Assembly (NCBI RefSeq): GCF_009664365.1
Contig: NZ_CP044310.1
Location: 2,057,001 to 2,121,000, forward strand
DNA from: Paenibacillus xylanilyticus
GTDB lineage: Bacteria; Bacillota; Bacilli; Paenibacillales; Paenibacillaceae
DNA length: 64,000 nt
Direction: 5' to 3'
Below the pieces are notes generated by a model that ran no database searches, was not told where the DNA came from, and saw only the letters and a program-made list of their open reading frames with translations. Positions 1-8,600 of the stretch are shown here, one piece after another. A program made the position numbers and the translations under genes. How positions within the stretch are numbered: position 1 is the first letter of the stretch; each line of letters begins with the position of its first letter.

Positions 1-60
1 TGATCCCTCTGCAGCACGGACCAGGATGGCTATGGTTGATGTTTGCGGCGATGATGGCAT
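1..60 (-). CDS. 5' end of an unidentified minus-strand gene, cut by the window edge
   Basis: An ATG at 60 reading leftwards is preceded by an AGGAGG about 9 nt upstream, and the frame stays open to position 1. It encodes a start like MPSSPQTSTIAILVRAAEG. The gene begins about 30 bp after the stop of the YheC/YheD-like gene and is probably its operon partner. YheC and YheD genes often occur in tandem, and a short hydrophobic strand near the N-terminus is compatible with that family, but 20 residues are too few to assign it. Confidence 0.5.
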   Translation of the reverse strand, partial: MPSSPQTSTIAILVRAAEGS

Positions 61-90
61 CGGAATGCACCTCCTGTAATGGATCACTCT

Positions 91-1458
91 TCAGAATCCG
101 GCCAGATACGTGGAGTATTCCAGCATGGCTTTGACAGAGGGCCGGATTTTACTCTCGCTCAGTGGCGTATTGTCATTCTTGGACGGTTTTGAATTAACCT
201 CGAGCAGCCAGACACGACCAGTGGTATCCATCGCAAGATCAATACCAAGTTCACCGAAATGGGCCGGAATCGCATGCTCAATTCCTTTGGCAATGTCGAG
301 CGCCGCCGTATGAAGATTGGCATAAGCTGAGGCTTTGGCTGATGCGGGAAGCTGGGTTTTGGCCACGGCATCCTTAACGGTACTGAGGCTTCCGCCGCGG
401 GCTAGATTCGATACATAATGGCTGCCTCCGGCAATGCGGGCTACGATGGATGTAACACTCCATTTGCCTGATCTGTTTTTTTGTACGAGGGCACGGAAGT
501 CGACGGGCCTACCGCTATTATCAATGAGAGACAGCCCTTGCTGAATCTGGTATCGCGTCGTTTTCATTTTTCCGGACAGACTGGCATAGAGTTTATCCAG
601 AGAAGTATACGTTTGTTTGCGGGTACCTCCAACACTGGTTGCGAGTGTAAGGAAACTTCCGTCAATTTGACGGGAGACCCGGATGATTCCTTTACCAAGC
701 GAACCTCGCACAGGCTTGAGAAATACAACCGGATACCGGGTGCACATCGTTTTGAGCGTGGCAGAGGACTTCAGCAAATGTGACTCCGGCAGGACCCTTT
801 TGAGCGTTGTAATGGACTTCAAGGCATCAAACACTTCATTTTTGTCCAGGAACTTTTCATTGAAGGTTTGTGTGCCGTAGAGAGATTTTACTTCTTTCAT
901 GAAATGCTGTACGCTAGGTTTGTTCTCAAGCTTACGGGATGTCAGCCTGTTATTGACGACGTCTGCAATGGGCAGAACCGTCTTTTTCCAGCCGTCATCA
1001 TACACCCAGCCCTGAATATGACCCGTTACCGCTCCGATATCCTCTGGTGTGAAAAAGGATACATAGGCGCCCTGCTTACGGCAGGCCTTCACCAGCTCAT
1101 GACAGAACATCGTGATGGAGCCAAAGGGCCGATCGGGCTGATCGGGATAATCCTGGCTTACCAGCACACTGATGAAGGGGCCAAGGCGCAGCGTACGGCT
1201 GGCTGAACGATAGGATACACTCAGGACCGAACGGGGAACCAGGCCGGTCTTGCTGGCTACCGTCTGATTGATGCGAAGGCCGTCGTATCTGGGAACCGGA
1301 ATAACGGTGACTTCACGGCGGTAAGAGCCGAATTGAAGCTGAAGCGGCCTTCCCGAAGGGATTTTAAGGGCCTTGAGCACCCCTTCGCCCAGCATGATGA
1401 CGTCGTCCTGCAGGATGCCCGAGCCGGTAACCTGAATCGTTACTTTTTTAGTGGACAT
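91..1458 (-). CDS. YheC/YheD family ATP-grasp protein, endospore coat-associated type
   Basis: The product is 455 aa from the ATG at 1458, which has an AAGGAG 8 nt upstream; a longer frame to 1548 lacks such support. The N-terminal half (about residues 1-120) is the beta-rich region typical of YheC/YheD. The C-terminal half is an ATP-grasp fold, with a KPVRGSLGKGI nucleotide-binding loop and, near the end, a DFRALVQ strand and a VWLLEVNSKPS metal-ligand segment. Members of the family in Bacillus are associated with the spore coat, but their ligation substrate is unknown. The neighbouring yheA homologue on the opposite strand keeps the B. subtilis yhe association. Confidence 0.85.
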   Translation of the reverse strand: MSTKKVTIQVTGSGILQDDVIMLGEGVLKALKIPSGRPLQLQFGSYRREVTVIPVPRYDGLRINQTVASKTGLVPRSVLSVSYRSASRTLRLGPFISVLVSQDYPDQPDRPFGSITMFCHELVKACRKQGAYVSFFTPEDIGAVTGHIQGWVYDDGWKKTVLPIADVVNNRLTSRKLENKPSVQHFMKEVKSLYGTQTFNEKFLDKNEVFDALKSITTLKRVLPESHLLKSSATLKTMCTRYPVVFLKPVRGSLGKGIIRVSRQIDGSFLTLATSVGGTRKQTYTSLDKLYASLSGKMKTTRYQIQQGLSLIDNSGRPVDFRALVQKNRSGKWSVTSIVARIAGGSHYVSNLARGGSLSTVKDAVAKTQLPASAKASAYANLHTAALDIAKGIEHAIPAHFGELGIDLAMDTTGRVWLLEVNSKPSKNDNTPLSESKIRPSVKAMLEYSTYLAGF

Positions 1459-1737
1459 CACGGATCTCCTTCCGGGCGGCAACTTGATGTCTGATCTCGA
1501 AGTTGAACGGCATCTGAACATGGCATGTGCTTCATCATATGAGGACATATACCCCTTGGTGATTGACCCATTTGGATTAAATGCAATTGATTTGACATCG
1601 GAATCGATGACCTGTCTGGGTCAGCCATTGTTTGAGAGAAGAGAAATGCGTGTATAAACACGGGTGAACGTTGCGACGAGAAAATTGAGGGAATGATTGA
1701 ATAGCAGCAGAACAATCCAAATTGAGGAGGAATAATA

Positions 1738-2085
1738 GTGAATATTTATGACAAAGCCAATGATCTGGCCAAAGCACTGAGAGAAAGCAGCGAGGTGGAA
1801 GAAATTACGTCCGCGATGAAGCTGATCGAAGCTGATCCGGAGGCGAAACGCATGCTGGACAGCTTCCGTGATCAACAAATGGAATTGCAGCAGCGCATGA
1901 TGAGCGGCGACATGCCGGCACCGGACGAGATGGAGAAAATGGAGAAGCTGTTTGAGGTGCTGAGCCTGAATCTCAACATCCGTCGCCTATTCGATGCGGA
2001 GCGCCGTCTGAGCGTAATCATTGAAGATGTGAACAAAATTATTGCTGACAGCCTGGGCCATCTGTATGGTGGAGCTGAGGCGTAA
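1738..2085 (+). CDS. yheA: YheA/YlbF family protein (UPF0342)
   Basis: This 115-aa soluble, almost entirely helical protein has the YheA/YlbF family pattern: IYDKANDLAKALRES at the N-terminus, a central SFRDQQMELQQ helix and a C-terminal ERRLSVIIEDVNKIIADSL helix. The start is a GTG, preceded by TTGAGGAGG at a good distance. YheA is of unknown function in B. subtilis, where it sits beside yheB, yheC and yheD, matching the neighbour here. The better-known relatives YlbF and YmcA act in an RNA-processing complex, but that role should not be transferred to this paralogue. Confidence 0.85.
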   Translation: MNIYDKANDLAKALRESSEVEEITSAMKLIEADPEAKRMLDSFRDQQMELQQRMMSGDMPAPDEMEKMEKLFEVLSLNLNIRRLFDAERRLSVIIEDVNKIIADSLGHLYGGAEA

Positions 2086-2181
2086 AACGTTTAACAGGTT
2101 ATTTGTCTAAATCTTTCATATTGCACAGTTCCGGTTCATAGACTAGACATATAGAGTCGATCAAGAACGAAGGAGCTGTGT

Positions 2182-2469
2182 ATGGTGAAAAGGTTGAAAA
2201 AGGCAAAACATGTGATCTATCTGCTTATTGCTCTGTCAATGCTGGTTATCGCGCTGCCGCGTATTTCCTTCGCAGGTGGAATGGACTGGGTTAATATTTT
2301 TGGCATCGTATGGGTGCTGTTCTCCCTATTAATCATTGGTGCGCACCTTCATTTCATTCTTGGTGTAGATGAAGAGAAGAAGCGTGCACTGGAAGCTGTT
2401 CGCCGGGCCAAGCTGCGGCAGTGGGAGATGAAGCTGGTGGACAAGCAGGAGCAGAGCAAATCTGTATAA
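2182..2469 (+). CDS. small two-helix membrane protein of unknown function
   Basis: The 95-aa product has a positively charged N-terminus (MVKRLKKAKH), two predicted transmembrane helices at about residues 12-30 and 38-60, and a highly charged C-terminal tail from residue 66 (EEKKRALEAVRRAKLRQWEMKL) likely to be a cytoplasmic helix. The start is well supported by GAAGGAGCTGTGT just upstream. An intrinsic terminator follows the gene, so it is probably transcribed alone or with yheA. I do not recognise a family. Confidence 0.8.
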   Translation: MVKRLKKAKHVIYLLIALSMLVIALPRISFAGGMDWVNIFGIVWVLFSLLIIGAHLHFILGVDEEKKRALEAVRRAKLRQWEMKLVDKQEQSKSV

Positions 2470-2500
2470 GCCTTGCATCAAGGCATCAGGACAGAATCCG

Positions 2501-2543
2501 AAGACCGATCATCCTTCAATCCGAAGGGTAATCGGTCTTTTTG
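2501..2543 (+). terminator. intrinsic terminator after the small membrane protein gene
   Basis: AAGACCGAT pairs with ATCGGTCTT around a loop that contains a second short pairing (CCTTC with GAAGG), and a T-run follows. It separates the membrane protein gene from ytoI. Confidence 0.8.
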
Positions 2544-2593
2544 CGTTGATAAACGAAGTGCGGGGGAATGGGGTTATTTTCCTCAGAGCGTGT

Positions 2594-2599
2594 TATAAT
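2594..2599 (+). promoter_or_regulatory. extended -10 element for ytoI
   Basis: TATAAT preceded by TGT forms an extended -10 about 42 bp before the ytoI start. No clear -35 hexamer is seen, which is usual for extended -10 promoters. Confidence 0.5.
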
Positions 2600-2640
2600 A
2601 GATACAGAATAGTACAGATGCATCTTCGGGGGTGGTACAG

Positions 2641-3975
2641 ATGGACGGACAGGAAGAGAACGTGACGAAGCACGAACAGCTGCTGCAGCATATCGAACAG
2701 TTAAAAGTCGGCAGTAAAATATCGGTCCGTGGCCTGGCAAGAGAGCTTGGCGTAAGTGAAGGGACCGCTTATCGGGCAGTCAAGGAAGCAGAGAACTTCG
2801 GGCTGGTGGTAACCAAAGAACGAATTGGAACGGTACGGATCGAAAAGAGGCCGCGCGGCATGTCAGAACAGCTGACCTTTGCCGATGTGGTCACCATTGT
2901 GGAAGGTCATGTGCTCGGAGGCAGTGATGGCTTGGCCAAACCGCTTCATAAGTATGTGATTGGTGCGATGAAAGAGCAGGCCATGGCCCGCTATATAGAT
3001 GCAGGAAGTCTACTTATTGTGGGTAACCGGGATAATGCCCATTCGCTTGCACTTGAGCAGGGAGCGGGTGTACTCATCACCGGCGGTTTCGGCACAAGCC
3101 GTGAAGTCAGATTGCTGGCAGATGAACTGGGACTGCCGATTATTTCTTCCAGACATGATACATTCACCGTGGCTTCCATGATTAACCGAGCAATCTTTGA
3201 CCGATTGATCAAGAAAAAAATCATGCTTGTGGAGGATATTATCGGTCAGAAGCCCCGTCTTCAAGTGCTCAAGGTCACCAGCTCTGCCGCTGATTTTCAC
3301 AAGCTGGTTGCCGAAACGGGAGATCATCGCTTCCCGGTAGTTGACGAATGGAATCGGGTTATCGGCATTGTCAGCCTGAAGGATGTGAGCGAACTTCTGG
3401 AAGACCAGAGCATTGAGAAATGCGTCGTGCGCCGTCCGGTTACGGCCTCGCTGCAAACCTCACTGGCTTCTGCCGCGCAGATCATGACTTGGGAAGGCAT
3501 TGATTTTCTGCCCATTGTGGATCGCAATCGGAAGCTGATTGCCTCCATAACGCGGAAGGAAGTACTGCAGGCCATGCGCGACGCGCAGAAGCAGCCGCAG
3601 CTCGGCGAGACCTTCGATCATCTGATCTGGAACGGGTTTGCCGAGGAACGCGGAGAACAGAATGAGTTAATGTTTCATGGTTTCATTATTCCGCAGATGG
3701 CGACAGACTTGGGCACGATCTCTGAAGGGGTGCTGCTGAACGTCATGACGCAGGCAGGACGCCGGGCTGCCTGGGATGTTACGGGTAACGATTATGTCGT
3801 GGATAATGTGACGACGTATTTTGTGCATCCGGTGCAGATTGAGGATCAGATTTTGGTTCGACCCGTCATTCTGGAAACGAGCCGCCGAACCTGCAAAATG
3901 GACATTGTCATTACCCGTGAAGGAAATGTCGTATGCAAAGCGGTCATGACGCTGCAATCCATTGATCATGGCTAG
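2641..3975 (+). CDS. ytoI: YtoI-like regulator: HTH, DRTGG, CBS pair and hotdog domains
   Basis: From the ATG at 2641 the product is about 444 aa; a GTG at 2632 overlaps the GGGGGTGG ribosome binding site and is less likely. Domain order is a winged helix-turn-helix (residues about 10-70, VRGLARELGVSEGTAYRAVKEAE), a DRTGG domain (about 75-180), two CBS motifs (about 195-315, with FPVVDEWNRVIGIVSLKDV and FLPIVDRNRKLIASITRKEV) and a C-terminal hotdog/MaoC-like domain (about 330-440). This architecture is that of B. subtilis YtoI. The CBS pair suggests sensing of an adenine nucleotide and the HTH suggests transcription control; target genes are unknown. Confidence 0.88.
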   Translation: MDGQEENVTKHEQLLQHIEQLKVGSKISVRGLARELGVSEGTAYRAVKEAENFGLVVTKERIGTVRIEKRPRGMSEQLTFADVVTIVEGHVLGGSDGLAKPLHKYVIGAMKEQAMARYIDAGSLLIVGNRDNAHSLALEQGAGVLITGGFGTSREVRLLADELGLPIISSRHDTFTVASMINRAIFDRLIKKKIMLVEDIIGQKPRLQVLKVTSSAADFHKLVAETGDHRFPVVDEWNRVIGIVSLKDVSELLEDQSIEKCVVRRPVTASLQTSLASAAQIMTWEGIDFLPIVDRNRKLIASITRKEVLQAMRDAQKQPQLGETFDHLIWNGFAEERGEQNELMFHGFIIPQMATDLGTISEGVLLNVMTQAGRRAAWDVTGNDYVVDNVTTYFVHPVQIEDQILVRPVILETSRRTCKMDIVITREGNVVCKAVMTLQSIDHG

Positions 3976-4013
3976 TTCAGGTGATTAGTGAATCACTGCT
4001 CCCATATATAACG

Positions 4014-4100
4014 AAGAGGATATCCCCCACTATTGTCATGTCGAACTGCTGTTCACAGCCGGCATTCAGACATGTATCGATGAGTGGAATATCCTCTTTT
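4014..4100. terminator. long cruciform between convergent ytoI and ytpI
   Basis: AAGAGGATATCCCCCACT at the left pairs with AGTGGAATATCCTCTT at the right. A nested CATGTC/GACATG pair lies inside the 50-nt interior, and a short T-run follows on the plus strand. Its position between converging genes and the A/T runs on both sides suit a bidirectional terminator, although it is longer than usual. Confidence 0.6.
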
Positions 4101-4128
4101 CGCTGCAGATAGGGTATAACTGCGTGCA

Positions 4129-4470
4129 TTAAACAGATTGCCTGGACGCACGGCCTGACTGATTTCCGCTGTGCTCCCGTAGACGGGCAAAGTAGCTGCG
4201 GTTGCGCAAACCGGCGAACAGATTGTAAGCACCGATAATTAGAAAGAGCGCTTCCACAACAATAGACAGGCTCGATCCAGTGAAGACAAACATGAGGATT
4301 ATGGACAATACAATCAGCATGCCACCCATCCAGATATTGGTCCATGAACGGTAAAGGCCAGCGTCAGCGGCATTCGCGGCCCGGTACGAACGAATGCTGT
4401 TCAGCGCCGAGCAGACCATGGCTAGAGCGAAAATGGCAATCAGGACATACTTGAGAACATCAATCAACAC
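4129..4470 (-). CDS. ytpI: YtpI-like membrane protein
   Basis: This 113-aa protein has three predicted transmembrane helices (about residues 5-22, 46-64 and 70-88) and a basic C-terminal tail. The last helix with its flank, LFLIIGAYNLFAGLRNRSYF, resembles the end of B. subtilis YtpI as I remember it. In B. subtilis ytpI is next to ytoI and close to ytrI, ytrH and dnaE, and the same neighbours are present here. The start is a GTG with AAAGGAG 10 nt upstream. Function is unknown. Confidence 0.7.
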   Translation of the reverse strand: MLIDVLKYVLIAIFALAMVCSALNSIRSYRAANAADAGLYRSWTNIWMGGMLIVLSIILMFVFTGSSLSIVVEALFLIIGAYNLFAGLRNRSYFARLREHSGNQSGRASRQSV

Positions 4471-4500
4471 GAATGAGCAGCTCCTTTTCTGGAAAGCATT

Positions 4501-4549
4501 TACTGCCCTTATTGTACCACGCGAGACAGGGACAAGGGCAGTTTTTTCT
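4501..4549 (+). terminator. terminator-like hairpin reading on the plus strand
   Basis: ACTGCCCTT and AAGGGCAGT pair around a 26-nt loop and are followed by TTTTTT on the plus strand. The flanking genes both run on the minus strand, so it may block antisense transcription into ytrI, or may simply form a hairpin in the ytpI upstream region. Confidence 0.5.
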
Positions 4550-4566
4550 AGCCTGCTTCCCAGTGG

Positions 4567-5055
4567 TTAAGCCGGAACGTGCATCCGAATTTGTACCCAA
4601 ACCTGAAGTACGCCTTCCATAACGAGCATGGTTTTGACTTGGACCGTATATTGTTTTTCCCTTACCGTGTATACTTTCTGATTCAACATGATGCGTGTCA
4701 TTTTGCTGTACTCATCGATATTAAACACATCACGACCGCGAAGAACCTCAAGCTCGTCCCCCAGCTTCTGCAGCATGATTTTGAGAGATGCTTCGTCCGG
4801 ACCTTTGTCAGACTCTTCAGCGCGCACCTTAATTTCCTTAATGACGGTTTGCCGTTTACTGTATTTTTTCAGCGTTTTGATATCCTCCTCATTCTGATGC
4901 AGCTGGAGCTGCAACTCCTGATTGGTTAGCCAGAGTTTGTTATAACTCAGGTGAAATACACCGTTGTATACAGCGCTTCCCGCGATCATTCCCAGGACAA
5001 ACACGGCTGTCATGCGCATAAGCGGGCGGTAGCGTGAAAAAGGCGGAATCCTCAT
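4567..5055 (-). CDS. ytrI: YtrI-like sporulation membrane protein
   Basis: The 162-aa product has one transmembrane helix (about residues 12-30), a coiled-coil segment (about 42-100, NQELQLQLHQNEEDIKTLKKYSKR) and a beta-rich C-terminal domain (about 115-160) in which VYTVREKQYTVQVKTMLVM stands out. This is the layout of YtrI, a sigma-E-dependent sporulation membrane protein in B. subtilis. It follows ytrH by 21 bp on the same strand. The Shine-Dalgarno signal is weak (GGGACTGAG), so translation may be coupled to ytrH. YtrH and YtrI are reported to matter for sporulation, probably at the engulfing membrane. Confidence 0.85.
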   Translation of the reverse strand: MRIPPFSRYRPLMRMTAVFVLGMIAGSAVYNGVFHLSYNKLWLTNQELQLQLHQNEEDIKTLKKYSKRQTVIKEIKVRAEESDKGPDEASLKIMLQKLGDELEVLRGRDVFNIDEYSKMTRIMLNQKVYTVREKQYTVQVKTMLVMEGVLQVWVQIRMHVPA

Positions 5056-5076
5056 GGGCTCAGTCCCGGTGCCATA

Positions 5077-5406
5077 TTAACCCCGCCCTCCGCCGCATAC
5101 CCATTTTACGAGTTCGGTTCCCATATGAGCGCCCATAAAGGCCGAGATCAGATACAAAATTTGCTTCACCGCTGGCGACAGATTGCCGTCGAGAACGTTG
5201 CTCTCAATGACACGCATCGGATCGATGGTGCCCCCAACTGCGGCTGCAAGCGCCCATATCTTGATTTTGCCGGAAATATCAAGCATCGTCTGAGTCGGAG
5301 GCTGGAGAGAGATAACAGCACCAATTCCTCCGATCATCGCGCCGCCCAGCACAATGCCAAACGCAATAAAGAAATCAAGAATGGCTTTGGATAAAAATGT
5401 GCTCAC
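5077..5406 (-). CDS. ytrH: YtrH-like sporulation membrane protein
   Basis: This 109-aa protein has a long N-terminal helix (about residues 8-32, IAFGIVLGGAMIGGIGAVISLQ) and two further hydrophobic stretches. The GTIDPMRVIESNVLDGNLSPAVKQILYLISAFMGAHMGTELVKWV region is the conserved core of the YtrH family. The start is GTG with AGGGGTG upstream. It is the first gene of a ytrH-ytrI pair transcribed away from dnaE, as in Bacillus. No confident sigma-E promoter could be drawn by eye. Confidence 0.88.
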   Translation of the reverse strand: MSTFLSKAILDFFIAFGIVLGGAMIGGIGAVISLQPPTQTMLDISGKIKIWALAAAVGGTIDPMRVIESNVLDGNLSPAVKQILYLISAFMGAHMGTELVKWVCGGGRG

Positions 5407-5483
5407 CCGCTAACACCCCTTTCAGACCCAGCAGCGCACCTCCTGTCAGTGGCCCGAAACAGGGGGAGCGGCTTGTACTCTTA

Positions 5484-5513
5484 TTGTATGGGCGTGCCCC
5501 TGGACGATATGAT
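5484..5513 (+). promoter_or_regulatory. sigma-A-type promoter for dnaE
   Basis: TTGTAT and TATGAT are separated by 18 bp, about 137 bp ahead of the dnaE start. No other gene lies between them on this strand. Confidence 0.6.
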
Positions 5514-5649
5514 AAAATAGAATAATAAAGTACGGTTGTACGTGCTGAAATTTTATTCAGTTATTGTATTCATATAGAAGAAAGATAGGCAGCAGCTGGG
5601 CTCTGAAGACAGATGCTGCAGCTATCCGCGGCGAAAGGAAGTAACGAAC

Positions 5650-8600
5650 ATGAGTTCTTTTGTGCATTTGCACGTTCATAGTGAATATAGTTTGCTGGAC
5701 GGCGCTGCGCGTATTCCGGATCTCGTGAACCAGGCCGCAGATCTTGGGATGACCACACTCGCATTGACCGATCACGGCGTCATGTACGGCGCTGTTCCCT
5801 TTTATAAAGCCTGTATCGAACGAGGCATCAAGCCGATTATCGGTTGTGAGGCATACATGACCGCAGGGTCCCGCAAGGAGCGGGGCAGCCGCAAGGATCA
5901 GCCCATTCACCACTTGATCTTGCTGGCGAAGAACATGACAGGTTACCGCAACCTGATGAAATTATGCTCTATTGGGCATTTGGAAGGTTTCCATTACAAG
6001 CCACGTATTGATATGGAGAGTTTGGCGGCTCATCACGAGGGCATTATCTGCCTGAGTGCTTGTCTGGGTGGAGAAGTGCCTCAGCATTTGCTGCATGGAC
6101 GGGAAGAAGAGGCCCGGCGGGCTGCGCTTCGTTATAAACATATTTTTGGTCCTGATTTCTATCTGGAGCTTCAGGATCACGGCCTCGCAGAGCAAAAAAG
6201 AGTCAATCCCCAATTGATTCGTCTAGCCGAAGAACTGGATATTCCGCTTGTGGCAACCAATGATGTGCATTACCTGTCCGAAGCGGACGCTGAACTTCAG
6301 GATGTGCTCATTTGTATCGGAACCGGGAAAACCGTTGATGATGAGAGTCGTCTTCGGATTGGTACCAATCAGCTGTATTTGAAAAGTGAGCAGGAGATGG
6401 CCCGCTTGTTCCCTCATGTGGAAGAAGCGCTGAGGAATACGGTTCGTATTGCCGAATCCTGTGAACTGCAGCTGGAATTTGGCAAGTCCATCTTGCCTGA
6501 ATACAGACCGCTGCCTGAGGGGCAGAGTCCTTCTCAGTACTTGAGAGAGCTCTGTGAAAAAGGCATGGAGGAACGATATTTGAGCTCAGAACGCTGGACG
6601 GATTCGGCCCTTCGTTCCGAGCTTGATAAGCGGTTGAATTATGAACTTCAGGTCATCGACAGTATGGGCTTCTCGGATTACTTCCTGATCGTATGGGATT
6701 TTATCGCTTATGCCCATAGACAAGGGATCGTCACCGGCCCAGGCCGGGGTTCCTCGGCGGGAAGCCTTGTTGCCTATACACTGCATATTACCGATGTTGA
6801 TCCGATGAAGTACAATCTGCTCTTTGAACGTTTCCTGAATCCTGAACGTATTTCCATGCCCGATATCGATATCGATTTCAGTGATGAGCGGCGGGATGAG
6901 GTTATTGATTATGTCGCAGACAAATACGGAAAAGCACATGTGGCGCAGATTATTACCTTTGGTACCATGGCTGCACGTGCAGCAGTCAGGGATGTTGGAC
7001 GGGCGTTAAATGTACCTTATGGCGAGGTGGATAAGGCGGCGAAGCTCATTCCTGCCCAGCTCGGGATTAACATCCGGCGTGCCATGGAAGCAACGCCTGA
7101 ACTGAAGGCTTTATATGAAACGAAGCCGAAAACCCGTGAACTGCTGGACATGGCCATGAAGGTGGAAGGCATGCCGCGCCATGCGTCCACGCATGCTGCC
7201 GGGGTCGTTATATCACGCGATCCTCTGACCGATGCTGTTCCGCTTCAGGAAGGAAGCGAGGGCACTGCGCTAACCCAATACTCGATGGAAAATCTGGAGT
7301 CAATTGGGCTGCTCAAGATGGACTTTCTCGGACTGCGGACCCTCTCCATTATTGAACGCTGCCTGCGTTGGATCGGGGAAGAAGGGCAAGTTCCGGATTT
7401 TCGATATATCGCGGACGATGATGCAAAGACGTATGAGATGCTTGGCCGTGGCGACACGATGGGCATATTCCAGCTGGAATCGGCGGGCATGCGTCGTGTG
7501 CTGAAGGATCTGAAGCCGACGGTATTTGAAGACATCATCTCCGTTCTCGCTTTGTATCGTCCGGGTCCAATGGAGTTCATCTCCAAGTATATTCAGGGCA
7601 AGCATGGACAGATTGAGGTCGATTATCCCCATGCCGATCTGGAATCCATTCTTAAGGATACGTATGGCATCATCGTCTATCAGGAACAGATCATGCAGAT
7701 TGCTTCACGCATGGCGGGTTTCTCACTGGGGGAAGCAGACTTGCTGCGTAGAGCCGTGTCCAAGAAGAAACGGGAAGTGCTCGATCTGGAACGTGGACAT
7801 TTCGTTCAGGGCAGTCTCAAACAAGGCTACAGCGAGGAAGAAGCGGACTTGGTCTATGACATGATCGTGAAGTTTGCCAACTATGGTTTCCCGCGTGCCC
7901 ACGCCGCGGCGTATGGTGTACTGGCGTTCCAGACCGCATATCTGAAGGCTCATTATCCGGTTCATTTTATGGCTTCCATGCTGACCGCTGTTATGGGCAG
8001 TCACCGCAAGGTTGCAGAATACGTCGTGGAATGTCGTCGTATGGGAATTGAGGTTCTGCCACCTGACGTCAACGAGAGCGGCATTCTGTTTACTCCAGTC
8101 TTTGCCGTACCCGGCAAACCGGAGAACAATCTGACTGACAGGTCCGAAATGGACAATGGGAACAACACCGAAAATCATATGTATGATCATCCCGGTCAGG
8201 AAGAATATGGCGATGCACCTTTGCCGGATGACCCGGGCCCAATGCCCGAAGAAGGTGATGATTCATATGGCTGGCAAGCTTCGACCGTGATGCCTGAAGG
8301 CCTGAAACAAGAGGGGTTATCTGTAAGCGGTAGTGAAGCGTCTGCGATAAAACATGTAGATCGGGAAGAAACAGGTATGACCGGCGGAGTGGACCAGAAT
8401 CAAGCTGAGGTATTTGCATCCGGTTCTATCCGTTTTGGACTGGCTGCTGTGAAGAATGTCGGCACCCAAGCCATGGAGAGTATCATGCTCGTCCGCAAGG
8501 AGCGCCCATTCGACAGTTTGCTCGATTTTTGTCGCCGTGTCGATCTGCGTGTCTGCAACAAACGTGTCATTGAATCGCTGATTCAGGCGGGGGCCTTTGA

